A stretch of DNA of 64,000 nt from Merdimmobilis hominis (GCF_016901855.1 NZ_JACJKY010000006.1:62001-126000); one strand, 5' to 3'. Shown: positions 41,882 through 50,587, numbered from the stretch's first letter. Notes: a model not told the origin generated them from the letters alone. Made by a program: numbers and translations.

Positions 41882-43156
41882 TTATTTCAGTCCTGCCAAA
41901 GCCAGATTTTTCTCGTGCTGTGCAAGTGTTTTTGCATAATAGAATTTTCCGGTCTGGAGATTGGTGCAGAAGTAATAGTACTCTGTCGATTCCGGATACA
42001 GTGTGGCTGTAATCGCCTGAACACCAGGATTGCAAATCGGTCCCGGCGGCAATCCTTCCGACTGATACGTATCATATGCCGTGATAATTTCCTCGTTCAC
42101 GTTATCCGCCATCTGTGTGCGCAGTTCTCTGCCGTACACACGCGTCGGGTCTGCCTGAAGCAGCGGGAATGTCTCAGCATCATTTAAACGGTTGTGGTAC
42201 ACCGAAGAAACCATTGCCATGCTCTCCTCGCTGTTGCCCTCTTGCTGTACGATAGATGCCAGCGCAATCGTATCTTCCAAAGAAAGACCAAGTTCCTGCA
42301 CCCGCGCTTTGTTCTCCTCAGTCAGCACTTTCGTTTCAAATGTCGACATCATTTTTTTAATGACATTTGCAGGATTGTCGTTTTTATAAAACATATACGT
42401 ATCCGGGAACAGATATCCTTCCAACGGATGATATTCGAGCTCGTTTTTCTCAAGTTCCGAAACAAACGGCAAATCAATCGAAACCGTATCTGCCGCGGTC
42501 AAAAACTCCTGCGCAGAGCAAACACCGCTTTCCTCAAGCTTTTTAGCCATCTGATAGATCGTTGCACCTTCCGGGAACTGTACCTGAACTTCTTCTTTCG
42601 ATGAAGCATATTTAAACAGTTCCGATAAAATCGTGCTGTACGACATACTTGTGTTTAATGTGTACACACCGGCATGAAACGAACCGACCGGCTTGGTCAG
42701 TTTGTAATACACACGAAACAGCATACCCGATTTGACGATACCTGCTTCTTCGAGAATGGAGGCGACCTTTTCGGTTCCGGCATTTTGCGGAATTTCGATG
42801 GTGACTGCACTGTCCGCTTTTCCAAAGCCCGACATATCCTGTACACCAAACAAAATACCGTATGACAAAAGACCGGTCAGTGCAACAATCACAATACCGA
42901 GTGTCACACGAATCCATGCACTGCGGCGCCGTTTTGTGCGGATCTTTTTCGGATCTTCATTCGCCAGCGTATATTCGGGGATTTCCTCGATTTCCTTGCC
43001 TGCATGCAGTTTAAACGCGTGCACACGGCGTTCGGCAATCGTTTTGCTCTCCTGCGGTGCCTGTTTTTCTGCATCTTCATTCAAATCCTCAGCATCAGAC
43101 GCATGAATCGCATCTGACTCGAATGATTTGTTTGTTTGTTTTTCCTCTTCAGTCAT
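41882..43156 (-). CDS. mltG: Endolytic peptidoglycan transglycosylase MltG (YceG-like)
   Basis: MltG cuts nascent glycan strands and sets their length in the outer leaf of the membrane. The 424-aa protein has an acidic cytoplasmic N-terminus (1-75), one TM (about 80-102), a LysM-like region and the catalytic domain with Glu in ASIVQQEGN, SVYHNRL and the C-terminal NPGVQAITATLYP. The long charged cytoplasmic tail exceeds that of Escherichia coli MltG but is common in Firmicutes. Its start overlaps the fau gene end by 8 bases. Confidence 0.95.
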   Translation of the reverse strand: MTEEEKQTNKSFESDAIHASDAEDLNEDAEKQAPQESKTIAERRVHAFKLHAGKEIEEIPEYTLANEDPKKIRTKRRRSAWIRVTLGIVIVALTGLLSYGILFGVQDMSGFGKADSAVTIEIPQNAGTEKVASILEEAGIVKSGMLFRVYYKLTKPVGSFHAGVYTLNTSMSYSTILSELFKYASSKEEVQVQFPEGATIYQMAKKLEESGVCSAQEFLTAADTVSIDLPFVSELEKNELEYHPLEGYLFPDTYMFYKNDNPANVIKKMMSTFETKVLTEENKARVQELGLSLEDTIALASIVQQEGNSEESMAMVSSVYHNRLNDAETFPLLQADPTRVYGRELRTQMADNVNEEIITAYDTYQSEGLPPGPICNPGVQAITATLYPESTEYYYFCTNLQTGKFYYAKTLAQHEKNLALAGLK

Positions 43157-43760
43157 GCGACTGCTCCTCCTGTTTTTTTACTGTAAGAATGTATTTGGGC
43201 GTGACAACAAAGTCAGCCGGCACATCATATCTTCCGTGCGGCAAACTGCTTGTCATGCAATTATTATAACAAATGCCCGCTTTTACACCGGAAAACCGCT
43301 GTAAAAACCGATCATAATATCCTTTTCCAAATCCAATCCGGAACCCTTCCGTATCAAACGCAAACGCCGGCAGAATGCAAAGTGCATCGGTAAAATCCGT
43401 TGCCTTTTCACACTGCGCAGGATCAGGCTCTAAAAGGCCGAACATATCTTCCTTGAGTTCGTCCAAGCTGTGAATGATGAAAAACTCCATATGGCCGTTT
43501 CGATCCATACATTTTGGAACAGCAACCGTTTTGTTGTCTGCAAATGCCTGTTTTAAAATCGCAATCGTATCCACTTCAATCGCTGTAGACACAAAACAAA
43601 AAAGCGTTTTTGCCCGCTTATAAAACGGCGCTTCCACAAGCCGGCAAAAAATCATATGATCCCATTCTTTTTTCTGTGCCGCATTCATCCGTTCGCGAAT
43701 CCGGCGGTATTTCGCCCGAAGCTCCCGTTTGATCGGACGGATATCGACTATTTTTCGCAT
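43149..43760 (-). CDS. 5-formyltetrahydrofolate cyclo-ligase
   Basis: This enzyme converts 5-formyl-THF to 5,10-methenyl-THF with ATP, returning stored folate to one-carbon metabolism. The 203-aa protein has the N-terminal KRELRAKYRRIR, the substrate strand CFVSTAIEVDT and the signature FDTEGFRIGFGKGYYDRFL (cited as RIGFGKGYYDRFL). Length is normal. It overlaps the mltG start by 8 bases and its start overlaps the DJ-1 gene by 13 bases. With thyX and tmk downstream, folate use in dTMP synthesis is represented in this part of the window. Confidence 0.94.
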   Translation of the reverse strand: MRKIVDIRPIKRELRAKYRRIRERMNAAQKKEWDHMIFCRLVEAPFYKRAKTLFCFVSTAIEVDTIAILKQAFADNKTVAVPKCMDRNGHMEFFIIHSLDELKEDMFGLLEPDPAQCEKATDFTDALCILPAFAFDTEGFRIGFGKGYYDRFLQRFSGVKAGICYNNCMTSSLPHGRYDVPADFVVTPKYILTVKKQEEQSHD

Positions 43761-44290
43761 AACAGACTGTCCTTGAGTGTTTGTGCCCGCGCTTCTCCCA
43801 ACAGCAGTGCAGCAAGCGCAAAAGCAAATGTATTCGCAACACCGGCGCCGCGCGATGTCACAAACATTCCGTCAACTTCCACCGGTGCACCGGTGACATT
43901 TGCACCCAAGAGTTCACTCTCAAATCCCGAAAAGCAGGTGGCACGTTTTCCGGCAAGCAGCCCGCGGTGGCCAAGAATCGAAGGTGCTGCGCAAATCGCG
44001 CCGATCGGAATCTCGTTTTCAACGCAGTAAGAAATCATATCCTGTACTGCCTGCGATTTTTCAAGATTTAAGGTACCGGGCATACCGCCGGGCAAAACAA
44101 TCATCTGCGCATCCTGCGGATTGATTTCCTCCGGCAAACAGTCCGCTTTCACCACAATGCCGTGCGATCCTTTCACCTGCGCGCCCGTTACACCGACGGT
44201 GCAAACCGGAAGCTCGCATCGGCGCAGAAAATCGACCGGTGTGAGCGCTTCAATCTCTTCAAATCCATCTGCAAGAAATACATAGATCAT
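43748..44290 (-). CDS. DJ-1/PfpI family protein
   Basis: A 180-aa class I glutamine amidotransferase-like protein. It has the early Glu (DGFEEIEAL) that holds the reactive cysteine and the nucleophile elbow AICAAPSIL, as in DJ-1, YajL and ThiJ. Relatives are linked to stress protection, glyoxalase III or deglycase activities; which applies is unclear. ATG at 44290 with GGGAGG seven bases upstream is chosen over 44314. It precedes the fau-like gene, which it overlaps. Confidence 0.92.
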   Translation of the reverse strand: MIYVFLADGFEEIEALTPVDFLRRCELPVCTVGVTGAQVKGSHGIVVKADCLPEEINPQDAQMIVLPGGMPGTLNLEKSQAVQDMISYCVENEIPIGAICAAPSILGHRGLLAGKRATCFSGFESELLGANVTGAPVEVDGMFVTSRGAGVANTFAFALAALLLGEARAQTLKDSLLCEK

Positions 44291-44338
44291 TTTCGTTCCT
44301 CCCCACGGTATCAAACCAAACTTCCATGATATTCACTT

Positions 44339-45190
44339 TTAGTTTAACATCAAATTCATATATGCGTCAATGAAAAACGGGATTTTTTCTGATTTTGACG
44401 AAAAAAACGGCAAAATCATCCCATATGGCGTCACTTTTCCCGTTGTTCCGACAACCAAAATCCGCCGGCATCCGATCTGTTTCGCCAATGCGCCGCATGC
44501 ATCCGAAAGTGACTGCCCAACAAGATTCGTTTCGAGTACAACACATTCTTCCGCTCGCTGCTCTGTGCACAGATATCCCTGTGGCACGGTACCCTGTACC
44601 ATCCAAAAGGAAGCACCTGTCTTTTTCATCAGCGGATATCGCATTGACCGAAATTCATGCGAAAAATCAAACGAAATTGCATGAGAATGAATCAGTTCTT
44701 CACGCATACACAAAAATTGTTCCGGTGAACACGGTGCAAGCGTCACCGCATCATTGTATGTGCACACGACCTGCTGCTCTCCCAGGAAAAAACGTGTACG
44801 ATAGCCGAGCGTTTGATACAGCGAAAACAGCGACTTCTCGGCCGGTACAAGCAAAAGTGCAGTCGCACCGGCTGCCTTTGCCTCAGTTGCTGCAAAAGCG
44901 TGAAGCCGACGCATCAAGCCTTTGTTCCGCTCGTTTTTTGCTGTCGCAACTGCATAGACATACCGGCAAGGTGCGATCTGATCCTGCACATAAAGCTCCG
45001 CAGGAATCAAAAACATCATGGACACAAGCGCACCTGTCATGGTGAATGCACCAAATCCTGTTTCCTCAAGCCGAATTTCCTGCAAAAAAGCGTTTGTTAC
45101 ATCTTCGCTGTCTGCAAATGCTTCCATCCAAAGGGAACGGACCTGCGGCCAATCTTCGTTTTGCAGCCGACGCATCAAAATGTCCGTCAT
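44339..45190 (-). CDS. GNAT family N-acetyltransferase (Eis-like, two-lobed)
   Basis: A 283-aa protein with an N-terminal GNAT fold (YVYAVATAKNERNKGLMRRL as the acetyl-CoA loop, cited as ATAKNERNKGLM; LVPAEKSLFSLYQTLGY). The second, degenerate lobe is typical of Eis-like acetyltransferases. The acceptor is unknown. It overlaps the DUF2156 gene by 4 bases and is probably co-transcribed with tmk and thyX. Confidence 0.85.
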   Translation of the reverse strand: MTDILMRRLQNEDWPQVRSLWMEAFADSEDVTNAFLQEIRLEETGFGAFTMTGALVSMMFLIPAELYVQDQIAPCRYVYAVATAKNERNKGLMRRLHAFAATEAKAAGATALLLVPAEKSLFSLYQTLGYRTRFFLGEQQVVCTYNDAVTLAPCSPEQFLCMREELIHSHAISFDFSHEFRSMRYPLMKKTGASFWMVQGTVPQGYLCTEQRAEECVVLETNLVGQSLSDACGALAKQIGCRRILVVGTTGKVTPYGMILPFFSSKSEKIPFFIDAYMNLMLN

Positions 45191-46062
45191 GCACTCACCT
45201 CGTATTTTGAAACAAGAGCGATCGGATGATACGAAAGCTTTGCGCGCCGCAATCCTTCGATGCCCACGTCATCTTCTCTGTTAACAAACCGGTATTTCTG
45301 ACAGCACCGTGCCAAAAACTCCCGGTTGATTGCCGCATACACACCGGGAATCTGCGTATCCGCTTTTTCAAAATGAATCACGACCGTCTCCGCGTTTAAT
45401 TCTTCCGCGATCGTATACGCACACACCTCACCGTTCACCCGCAAAAGTCCGCCGAAAAAGCCAAGCGCTTCCCAATTTGAAAACGCACGGAACAGTGCCT
45501 TTTGTTCATGAAGCAGCGCGGGATCATTCTGCTTTTGTGCAAGCCATCGTGCTTGCATCGCCAAACATTCCGCAATATTCTGCGTTCCAATCGGTTCAAA
45601 CGACCAGTTCTGCTCATAAAACCGCGCCAAATGATTGCGCTTGCCATGATATTTTTTCCCGGAAAGAGATGTGAGCGCCGCAACATCATACACGTAGTCG
45701 TCATAATCCCGGCAGTGAGAAATCAAAAATTTCCCGGGAAACGCCTGCATCAAAGCCGCCTTATCCTGTTCTTCCATACTGTGCATTTTAAAAGGAATGC
45801 CTTGTTCGCCGCAGTGCAGTAACATTTCATCAATCACCGGCTTTAACGCGCCGGTTCCGATCGGAAACAGAAACGACGTTCCGCTTTCCGTTTGAAATGA
45901 GGCAGTATAATAGCCGCCGATTCGGCAAATCTGCGTGTGATACATATCCTGCCAAATAAATAAATTGCCAAAGCAATACTCGCAGGATGCATGAGGCGCT
46001 GTTTGATTGATGGTTTTGATCCAGTCACGATCTTGAATCGTTATGGTTTCAAAGGTTAACAT
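45187..46062 (-). CDS. DUF2156 domain protein (phosphatidylglycerol lysyltransferase-like)
   Basis: A 291-aa soluble protein with the tandem GNAT fold of DUF2156, the catalytic part of MprF/LpiA enzymes that move amino acids from tRNA to lipids. Recognisable segments are KKYHGKRNHLARF, WLAQKQNDP, the acyl strand VVIHFEKAD and the C-terminal VNREDDVGIEGLRRAKLSY (cited as NREDDVGIEGLR). There is no membrane flippase domain, so it acts in the cytoplasm on an unknown acceptor. The start at 46062 (CGGAG upstream) overlaps tmk by 7 bases; upstream in-frame codons lie inside tmk. Confidence 0.87.
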   Translation of the reverse strand: MLTFETITIQDRDWIKTINQTAPHASCEYCFGNLFIWQDMYHTQICRIGGYYTASFQTESGTSFLFPIGTGALKPVIDEMLLHCGEQGIPFKMHSMEEQDKAALMQAFPGKFLISHCRDYDDYVYDVAALTSLSGKKYHGKRNHLARFYEQNWSFEPIGTQNIAECLAMQARWLAQKQNDPALLHEQKALFRAFSNWEALGFFGGLLRVNGEVCAYTIAEELNAETVVIHFEKADTQIPGVYAAINREFLARCCQKYRFVNREDDVGIEGLRRAKLSYHPIALVSKYEVSA

Positions 46063-46727
46063 GAAAGATCTCCGATTATTTTCTCTAAAAGTTCCGCGGT
46101 GATTTCTTCCTGAGGGCGAGGTGCACCCGCTTGTGCACACGAAATCACTGTCCAGTTCTCCTTTTGCGCGGCATATGCGGCCGTTTGCTCGCATTGACGC
46201 AGATAGGCTGTATTTTTCTCGTGAATATCCTTTTTGCTCATGTCGCCGCCGTAACGCGATTCAATGAGCCGGTCCGCAACGTCGCGCGGCATGTCCAAAA
46301 ACAAAATCCGGTCAGGACGCGGCAAGCCCAGTTTTTCATATTCAAAATCGGAAAGCCACGAAAGATAGCTGTCCCATTCCGTATTCGGCAGCTTGCACAT
46401 CTGGTGAATCGCATTCGAGCTCACATACCGTGTGGCAATCACCACACCGCCCGCTTCATAAAACGAACGCCATACCGTCATATAGCTTGCGTACCGATCC
46501 ACCGCGTAAAAACTCGATGCCGCATACGCATTCACATCATTTGCATTTTCCGAAAATGCACCGCTTAAATACATTTTAACCAAAGCAGAGGACGGTTTTT
46601 CATAATCGGGAAATGAAATCAGCATATTTTTGATTCCTTTTTGCGTGAGCGCATCGGCAACACGTTTTGCCTGCGTCGATTTTCCCGAACCGTCCAGTCC
46701 GTCAATGACAATCAGCTTTCCGCTCAT
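46056..46727 (-). CDS. tmk: Thymidylate kinase
   Basis: This enzyme phosphorylates dTMP to dTDP. The 223-aa protein has the P-loop IDGLDGSGKST, the DRY-like segment (AVDRYASY) and the LID region RYGGDMSKKDIHEKN. It follows thyX with a 4-base overlap, so dTMP synthesis and phosphorylation are translationally linked. Confidence 0.95.
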   Translation of the reverse strand: MSGKLIVIDGLDGSGKSTQAKRVADALTQKGIKNMLISFPDYEKPSSALVKMYLSGAFSENANDVNAYAASSFYAVDRYASYMTVWRSFYEAGGVVIATRYVSSNAIHQMCKLPNTEWDSYLSWLSDFEYEKLGLPRPDRILFLDMPRDVADRLIESRYGGDMSKKDIHEKNTAYLRQCEQTAAYAAQKENWTVISCAQAGAPRPQEEITAELLEKIIGDLSC

Positions 46728-47512
46728 TTGCTGTTCTCCCCCTGTGCCGCTTCATGAAGTTCTTTATAAAATGCGCGCATTTCTTTGGCATGTCCGCAGG
46801 TCATACCACCTTCAGTGCATGCACCTGCATAACAAGCAGGGCCTGCCGTTTTAAACAATGTCGGCGCCACTTCGCAGACAAGCCGCAGCATTTCGTCAGC
46901 AAGCGCTTTGATTTCCCACTGCGCACGGTTGCAGCAGCGGTGCTTAAAGAAATTATACAGGCTGCGCGCGTTCATTGTAACGATCATCTGGGTATCACAT
47001 GCATTCGGCAGTACAAACCGTGCGTCTTCAATCGCTTTTTTCTCCGCCTTTTTTGCAGCTTCTTTTTCGTCCATTCCTTCATCCAAAAATGTTTTGGTAT
47101 GTGTTTCCTTTAAGATGCGGGTGAGTTCGTTATATGCCGCAAGATCTGCCTGCATCGTCTGCTCATACACACGCATTGCCGCTTCGTTTTTTGCGATTTC
47201 CGGCGGTACAATGTACGAAAAGCCGTCTTTGTTCACATATCGCTGACTCTGCACGCTGAACGACGCAATCCGGTGACGGGTGATCTGCGCCAGCAGTGCA
47301 CGCGACACGCCTTCAATGCCAAACGTAAAGCTTACATGCTCAATCGGACTTTCGTGCCCAAACGAAGCGAGCATCTCCACAAACGAAGCCGCTTTTTCAT
47401 CCGTCAATCCGTCATATACTTCGCCGACGGTTGTATTTGCATAGCAAAGCTTTGCTGCACAGGCAATCGTCTTTTCTGGATTTGGGGTGTGGGAAATCAA
47501 TGTCACTTTCAT
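46724..47512 (-). CDS. thyX: FAD-dependent thymidylate synthase
   Basis: ThyX makes dTMP from dUMP using methylene-THF, FAD and NADPH. The 262-aa protein carries the signature R-H-R-x7-S-x-R at residues 79-91. A Cys-rich C-terminal extension (PACYAGACTEGGMTCGHAKEM, cited as CYAGACTEGGMTC) beyond the catalytic core may hold a metal. AGGAGG precedes the start. It leads the thyX-tmk-DUF2156-GNAT operon after a terminator. Confidence 0.96.
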   Translation of the reverse strand: MKVTLISHTPNPEKTIACAAKLCYANTTVGEVYDGLTDEKAASFVEMLASFGHESPIEHVSFTFGIEGVSRALLAQITRHRIASFSVQSQRYVNKDGFSYIVPPEIAKNEAAMRVYEQTMQADLAAYNELTRILKETHTKTFLDEGMDEKEAAKKAEKKAIEDARFVLPNACDTQMIVTMNARSLYNFFKHRCCNRAQWEIKALADEMLRLVCEVAPTLFKTAGPACYAGACTEGGMTCGHAKEMRAFYKELHEAAQGENSK

Positions 47513-47534
47513 ATGGGTTGTCCTCCTGTTTCCT

Positions 47535-47577
47535 AAAAAACGGCAGCGCGGAGCATAGACTCCGGCGCCGCTTTTTT
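47535..47577 (-). terminator. Intrinsic terminator of the Cys-rich protein gene
   Basis: GC-rich imperfect stem (GCGGCGCCGGAG against CTCCGCGCTGCCG) with a 6-base loop and six T on the minus strand. Confidence 0.8.
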
Positions 47578-47597
47578 ATTCTCCTTTTTGCCGCAGA

Positions 47598-48395
47598 TCA
47601 GTCACAGTCCACGTCTTCCAGCTTCGGCGGGAAGAATTCGTTGACCGGGAATTTGATTTTCTTAAACAGCTCGCACGGATCATCTGCGGATGTCACGCAC
47701 TCTTTATCCGGCAGGCAGAAGTCATACACCGGCACCATCATCTGCACATTGCGCTCAAGCTGCACAATCGAAAACAGACCGATGCTGATGCAGACCACTT
47801 TTGCAGGACGGACTTTGTCAAACTCATCGTCAAACAGCTTCGATACCACATCCGGACAAGTGAACATGACTTCCTTTTGGCAATCCGAAACGTCGCAAAG
47901 ACGGCAGGAAAGGCAAATCGGATCAACAACCGACAAATTCGCCGTCGGAAGATTCTCGTCACAGCAGCAGTGCTTGTCGTTATTAACCGTCAAACGATTT
48001 GAGGTAAACTGATTGACACTTCCTTCGCTGCCATAAAGAATCACTTTCTTTTGGAATACGCTGATGCCCTCTGCTTTCACCGGTTTGGTCATCGGCGAAA
48101 CGATCGCTTCTAAGCGCACCAAAAAGTAAAACGTCATGTCAACAGAGTAAAAGCCCTTGTTGAATGGAACCGGTTCAACGTCCATAAGTACGGTATATAC
48201 CTGCACATTTTTACATTTCACCGCTGTGGCATTGTCAATAATCGACTGGTTGAGCGGCGTAAAATAGACCCGGAGATCTTCTAAGCAGTCCTTGTCGGAA
48301 CAGCTGTCATAAATTCGGCCGGCATTGATGCAGACGGCTTCTTTGAATCCGTTTGAACAGCCGGACTGCTGTCCTGCAAATTTTTGATCAGCCAT
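47598..48395 (-). CDS. Cys-rich protein of unknown function (possible spore-surface protein)
   Basis: A 265-aa protein that I do not recognise by name. It has about 18 cysteines in pairs and clusters (SCSDKDCLED, HCCCDEN, CLSCRLCDVSDC, CELF), no signal peptide and no membrane segment. Predicted structure is mostly beta. The DSCSDKDCLEDL segment followed by VYFTP looks conserved in Clostridia. Cysteine content and a candidate sigma-K-type promoter suggest a crosslinked spore coat or exosporium protein; this is inference. ATG at 48395 has GGAGG upstream. Transcribed alone, ending in a terminator. Confidence 0.72.
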   Translation of the reverse strand: MADQKFAGQQSGCSNGFKEAVCINAGRIYDSCSDKDCLEDLRVYFTPLNQSIIDNATAVKCKNVQVYTVLMDVEPVPFNKGFYSVDMTFYFLVRLEAIVSPMTKPVKAEGISVFQKKVILYGSEGSVNQFTSNRLTVNNDKHCCCDENLPTANLSVVDPICLSCRLCDVSDCQKEVMFTCPDVVSKLFDDEFDKVRPAKVVCISIGLFSIVQLERNVQMMVPVYDFCLPDKECVTSADDPCELFKKIKFPVNEFFPPKLEDVDCD

Positions 48396-48465
48396 AAAAA
48401 TCCTCCTTTTCAAATCGAACATACCGCACGCGAAAACATCTTTGTTCGTTCACACGCGCTTACTC

Positions 48466-48492
48466 TATTGTATGAAAAAAAGGAAAAAGCGT
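48466..48492 (-). promoter_or_regulatory. Candidate sigma-K/E-type promoter for the Cys-rich protein gene
   Basis: Minus strand AC (48491-48492), 16 bases, then CATACAATA (48466-48474). The -10 fits the sporulation pattern CATAnnnTA. A vegetative-type pair TTGTTT/TATACT (48547-48552 and 48524-48529) lies upstream. A hairpin with T-run (48475-48503) sits between the two. Confidence 0.4.
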
Positions 48493-48564
48493 TCCTGTTT
48501 TTTGGCCGATCAAGCTTCTTAAAAGTATACCACATTTTCAGGCGCGAAACAATCCTGCTGAGAT

Positions 48565-48596
48565 ACAAAAAACCGTCCTGAAAAGGACGGTTTGAT
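48565..48596 (-). terminator. Intrinsic terminator of the yabP-yabR stretch
   Basis: AAACCGTCCT, loop GAAA, AGGACGGTTT with six T after it on the minus strand. Confidence 0.9.
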
Positions 48597-48599
48597 CGC

Positions 48600-49100
48600 T
48601 TAATCGTAATCGTTATAATTTTTGCGCGGGCGGCGTCTGCGCTCCGGCTGTTTCATATCCGAAAACTTCTCGTCTGTTGAGGACATAAATTTTGCCAGCA
48701 TATCCTCGAACGAAGCAGGGCCTTTCGGCTGCTGGGGAGATGGGCGCTGCTCATTGGAAAAACGCCGGTTTCCGTTATTCTGACGGGAATTGCCCGAACG
48801 ATTAAAGTTTCCTGACGGTCTTGAACCACCATTAAAACGATGCTCGCGGTTTTGATTTTGCGGCTGCGGAAGTGCCTGTTTAATCGAAAGGCTGATTTTG
48901 CCGTCATCGCTGACGTTGAGCACTTTCACTGTGACTTTTTGCTGTTCTTTCAGATGCTCCGAAATATCGCTTACATACGTTCTTGCAACCTCAGAAATGT
49001 GAACCATTCCAACTGCACCGTCTTCAAGCTCCACAAACGCACCGAATTTTGTGATTCCTGTGACCTTACCCTCAACAATTGTACCTACTTCGTGCGGCAT
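48600..49100 (-). CDS. yabR: S1 RNA-binding domain protein (YabR-like)
   Basis: A 166-aa protein with one S1/OB domain (residues 3-72: GTIVEGKVTGITKFGAFVEL, then MVHISEVA and KVLNVSDDGKISLS). The tail is Asn/Arg-rich and disordered (about 75-166) and ends in RRRPRKNY. The domain matches polynucleotide phosphorylase-type S1 folds and Bacillus YabR/GSP13. The basic tail likely binds RNA or ribosomes. Last gene of the yabM-yabR block, 24 bases after divIC. Confidence 0.9.
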   Translation of the reverse strand: MPHEVGTIVEGKVTGITKFGAFVELEDGAVGMVHISEVARTYVSDISEHLKEQQKVTVKVLNVSDDGKISLSIKQALPQPQNQNREHRFNGGSRPSGNFNRSGNSRQNNGNRRFSNEQRPSPQQPKGPASFEDMLAKFMSSTDEKFSDMKQPERRRRPRKNYNDYD

Positions 49101-49124
49101 ATTAACCCAATTATCCTCCTGTGA

Positions 49125-49418
49125 CTATTCTTTCCGGTTCGGATCTACAAAGACCTCTTCATCCGGATACGCCATTCCAAGTTTCTCGCGCGCGATTTTC
49201 GCGATATATTCGGTATTCTCTCCGGAATTCAAAACGTCAATAATTTCCGATTTGATCAGTTTTTGCTCAGCAAGCTGTGTCTTTGCATCCGCGAGCTGTT
49301 TTTCCTTGTTTGCAATATCAATTTGAATCAGCGTAAACGATACAGCAACATAACATGTAAATGCAAGAAACGCAACTTTAAAAATGAAGCTTTTTTTGTT
49401 CTTCTTTCCTTTTGCCAC
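49125..49418 (-). CDS. divIC: Septum formation initiator family protein (DivIC/FtsB-like)
   Basis: A 97-aa bitopic membrane protein. The basic N-terminus (AKGKKNKKSFIFK) is followed by one TM (FLAFTCYVAVSFTLI region) and a coiled coil (NKEKQLADAKTQLAEQKL). The C-terminal IAREKLGMAYPDE is the FtsB/DivIC signature. It stabilises the division site complex with FtsL and DivIB. The likely start is GTG at 49418 downstream of a TATAAT promoter (49457-49462). Upstream in-frame codons lie in the promoter or in yabQ. Confidence 0.88.
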   Translation of the reverse strand: MAKGKKNKKSFIFKVAFLAFTCYVAVSFTLIQIDIANKEKQLADAKTQLAEQKLIKSEIIDVLNSGENTEYIAKIAREKLGMAYPDEEVFVDPNRKE

Positions 49419-49456
49419 GCTCCTCACATCCTTCCCTGAGCAAATTTGTACTGTTT

Positions 49457-49487
49457 TATTATACATCATTTTGTTTTTGTTTTGCAA
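49457..49487 (-). promoter_or_regulatory. Promoter for divIC-yabR inside the end of yabQ
   Basis: Minus strand TTGCAA, an 18-base A-rich spacer, then TATAAT near 49457-49462. It gives vegetative expression to divIC separate from the sporulation genes upstream. Confidence 0.6.
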
Positions 49488-49911
49488 GACCATGAAAGCG
49501 GTTTTTCGCAAAAAAAATCAGTTTTTTTGTCAAAAAATGAATTTTGCGCACCCAAAAACAGATAAACCGCCAAAACGGCCGGACAATCCAACCAATCAGG
49601 CGCAGTATCATACGCAAAAGCCATTCTGCCCACCGCAAAACAAAGCGGCTGATCGTCAGCTGATACACAAAAAAGCCTGCCGCTTCTCCAAAGAGAAAGA
49701 TCCACCGAAAAACACCGTTTGTCTTTGTCACAAGACCGTAAAACGAAATGCAAAACAGCACCAACGCAAACATAAGATCTTCAGCGATCACAGCCGCTTT
49801 CGGATGACGAATCATTCGCCTGCCGAGCCGGAACAGATCAAACACCACACCAAGCATTCCGCCTGCAGCACAGTACCATAAAAACACAGTTCCCATGCCC
49901 ATATGCATCAT
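49459..49911 (-). CDS. yabQ: Spore cortex biosynthesis membrane protein YabQ
   Basis: A 150-aa membrane protein with three or four hydrophobic segments (VFLWYCAAGGMLGVVFDL, DLMFALVLFCISFYGL, IFLFGEAAGFFVYQL, then an amphipathic Trp/Arg-rich helix). The GGMLGVVFDLFRLGRR motif is typical of YabQ, which Bacillus needs for cortex assembly. Its start codon overlaps the yabP stop (TGATG), implying coupling. A TTG at 49932 is the alternative start. Confidence 0.88.
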   Translation of the reverse strand: MMHMGMGTVFLWYCAAGGMLGVVFDLFRLGRRMIRHPKAAVIAEDLMFALVLFCISFYGLVTKTNGVFRWIFLFGEAAGFFVYQLTISRFVLRWAEWLLRMILRLIGWIVRPFWRFICFWVRKIHFLTKKLIFFAKNRFHGLAKQKQNDV

Positions 49912-50195
49912 CACCGAAAAATGCGCGCCCAAATGGACATGCGCTGTTTTCGTTTTTCCTCATCACGATATATGATCGCTTCCACCATACCGTCAATCGA
50001 CAGATTTCCGGTTTCCACATCCAGCACACCGATATGCAGACGGCTTCCCCGCACATCCATACACCCCTGCACTGTATGCAGCAGCACATGCGATTCGTCA
50101 AAGCTTTCAATATCATTGACACCCGAAACAGACAGCTTTTTTCTGTTTTCAAGCACCACATGATGCGGCGCCTGTTTTGTCATTTCTCCCTGCAC
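49911..50195 (-). CDS. yabP: Sporulation protein YabP
   Basis: A 94-aa YabP/YqfC-family protein (HHVVLENRKKLSVSGVNDIESFD, cited as NRKKLSVSGVNDIESFD; then LSIDGMVEAIIY). In Bacillus it is made in the mother cell under sigma-E and is required with YabQ for cortex assembly. GTG at 50195 is chosen because GAGGAGGTC lies five bases upstream. It is coupled to yabQ by a TGATG overlap. Confidence 0.93.
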   Translation of the reverse strand: MQGEMTKQAPHHVVLENRKKLSVSGVNDIESFDESHVLLHTVQGCMDVRGSRLHIGVLDVETGNLSIDGMVEAIIYRDEEKRKQRMSIWARIFR

Positions 50196-50261
50196 GCAAT
50201 GACCTCCTCATCAACTCTTTATCAGATGGGACTATTCATTCCTATGCGCGCAGATCGTCTG

Positions 50262-50507
50262 TTATTCTTCGATTACAACAAAGTTTTGTGCAGCACTTTC
50301 TTTGTTTGCGTGCTCGTTCAGTGCAGTCACCTGCACTTTTGTGCTCCGTGTGCCGAGCACAATCTCGATGATATCGCCGATTTTTACCTGGTACGATGCC
50401 TTTGCTACCACGCCGTTTACTGTAATTTTTCCAGCATCACACGCCTCGTTTGCAATCGTTCTGCGTTTGATGAGCCGGGTGACTTTTAAATATTTATCAA
50501 GCCGCAT
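50262..50507 (-). CDS. rqcP: S4 RNA-binding protein RqcP (YabO)
   Basis: An 81-aa single S4 domain (MRLDKYLKVTRLIKRRTIA, then AGKITVNG and KIGDIIEI). RqcP/YabO binds the 50S subunit with RqcH and supports alanine tailing in ribosome-associated quality control. ATG at 50507 follows GGAGGAGAAGCC. It sits between hup and yabP as in the mazG-yabO-yabP order of Firmicutes. Confidence 0.92.
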   Translation of the reverse strand: MRLDKYLKVTRLIKRRTIANEACDAGKITVNGVVAKASYQVKIGDIIEIVLGTRSTKVQVTALNEHANKESAAQNFVVIEE

Positions 50508-50529
50508 GGCTTCTCCTCCAATCTTTTTT

Positions 50530-50568
50530 AAAAACAAAATAGATCGCCCGGAAAAATGGACGATCTAT
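50530..50568 (-). terminator. Intrinsic terminator of hup
   Basis: ATAGATCGTCC pairs with GGGCGATCTAT around a T-rich loop, followed by TTTGTTTTT on the minus strand. Confidence 0.85.
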
Positions 50569-50587
50569 CAGCTTTGTTTGCAAACAA

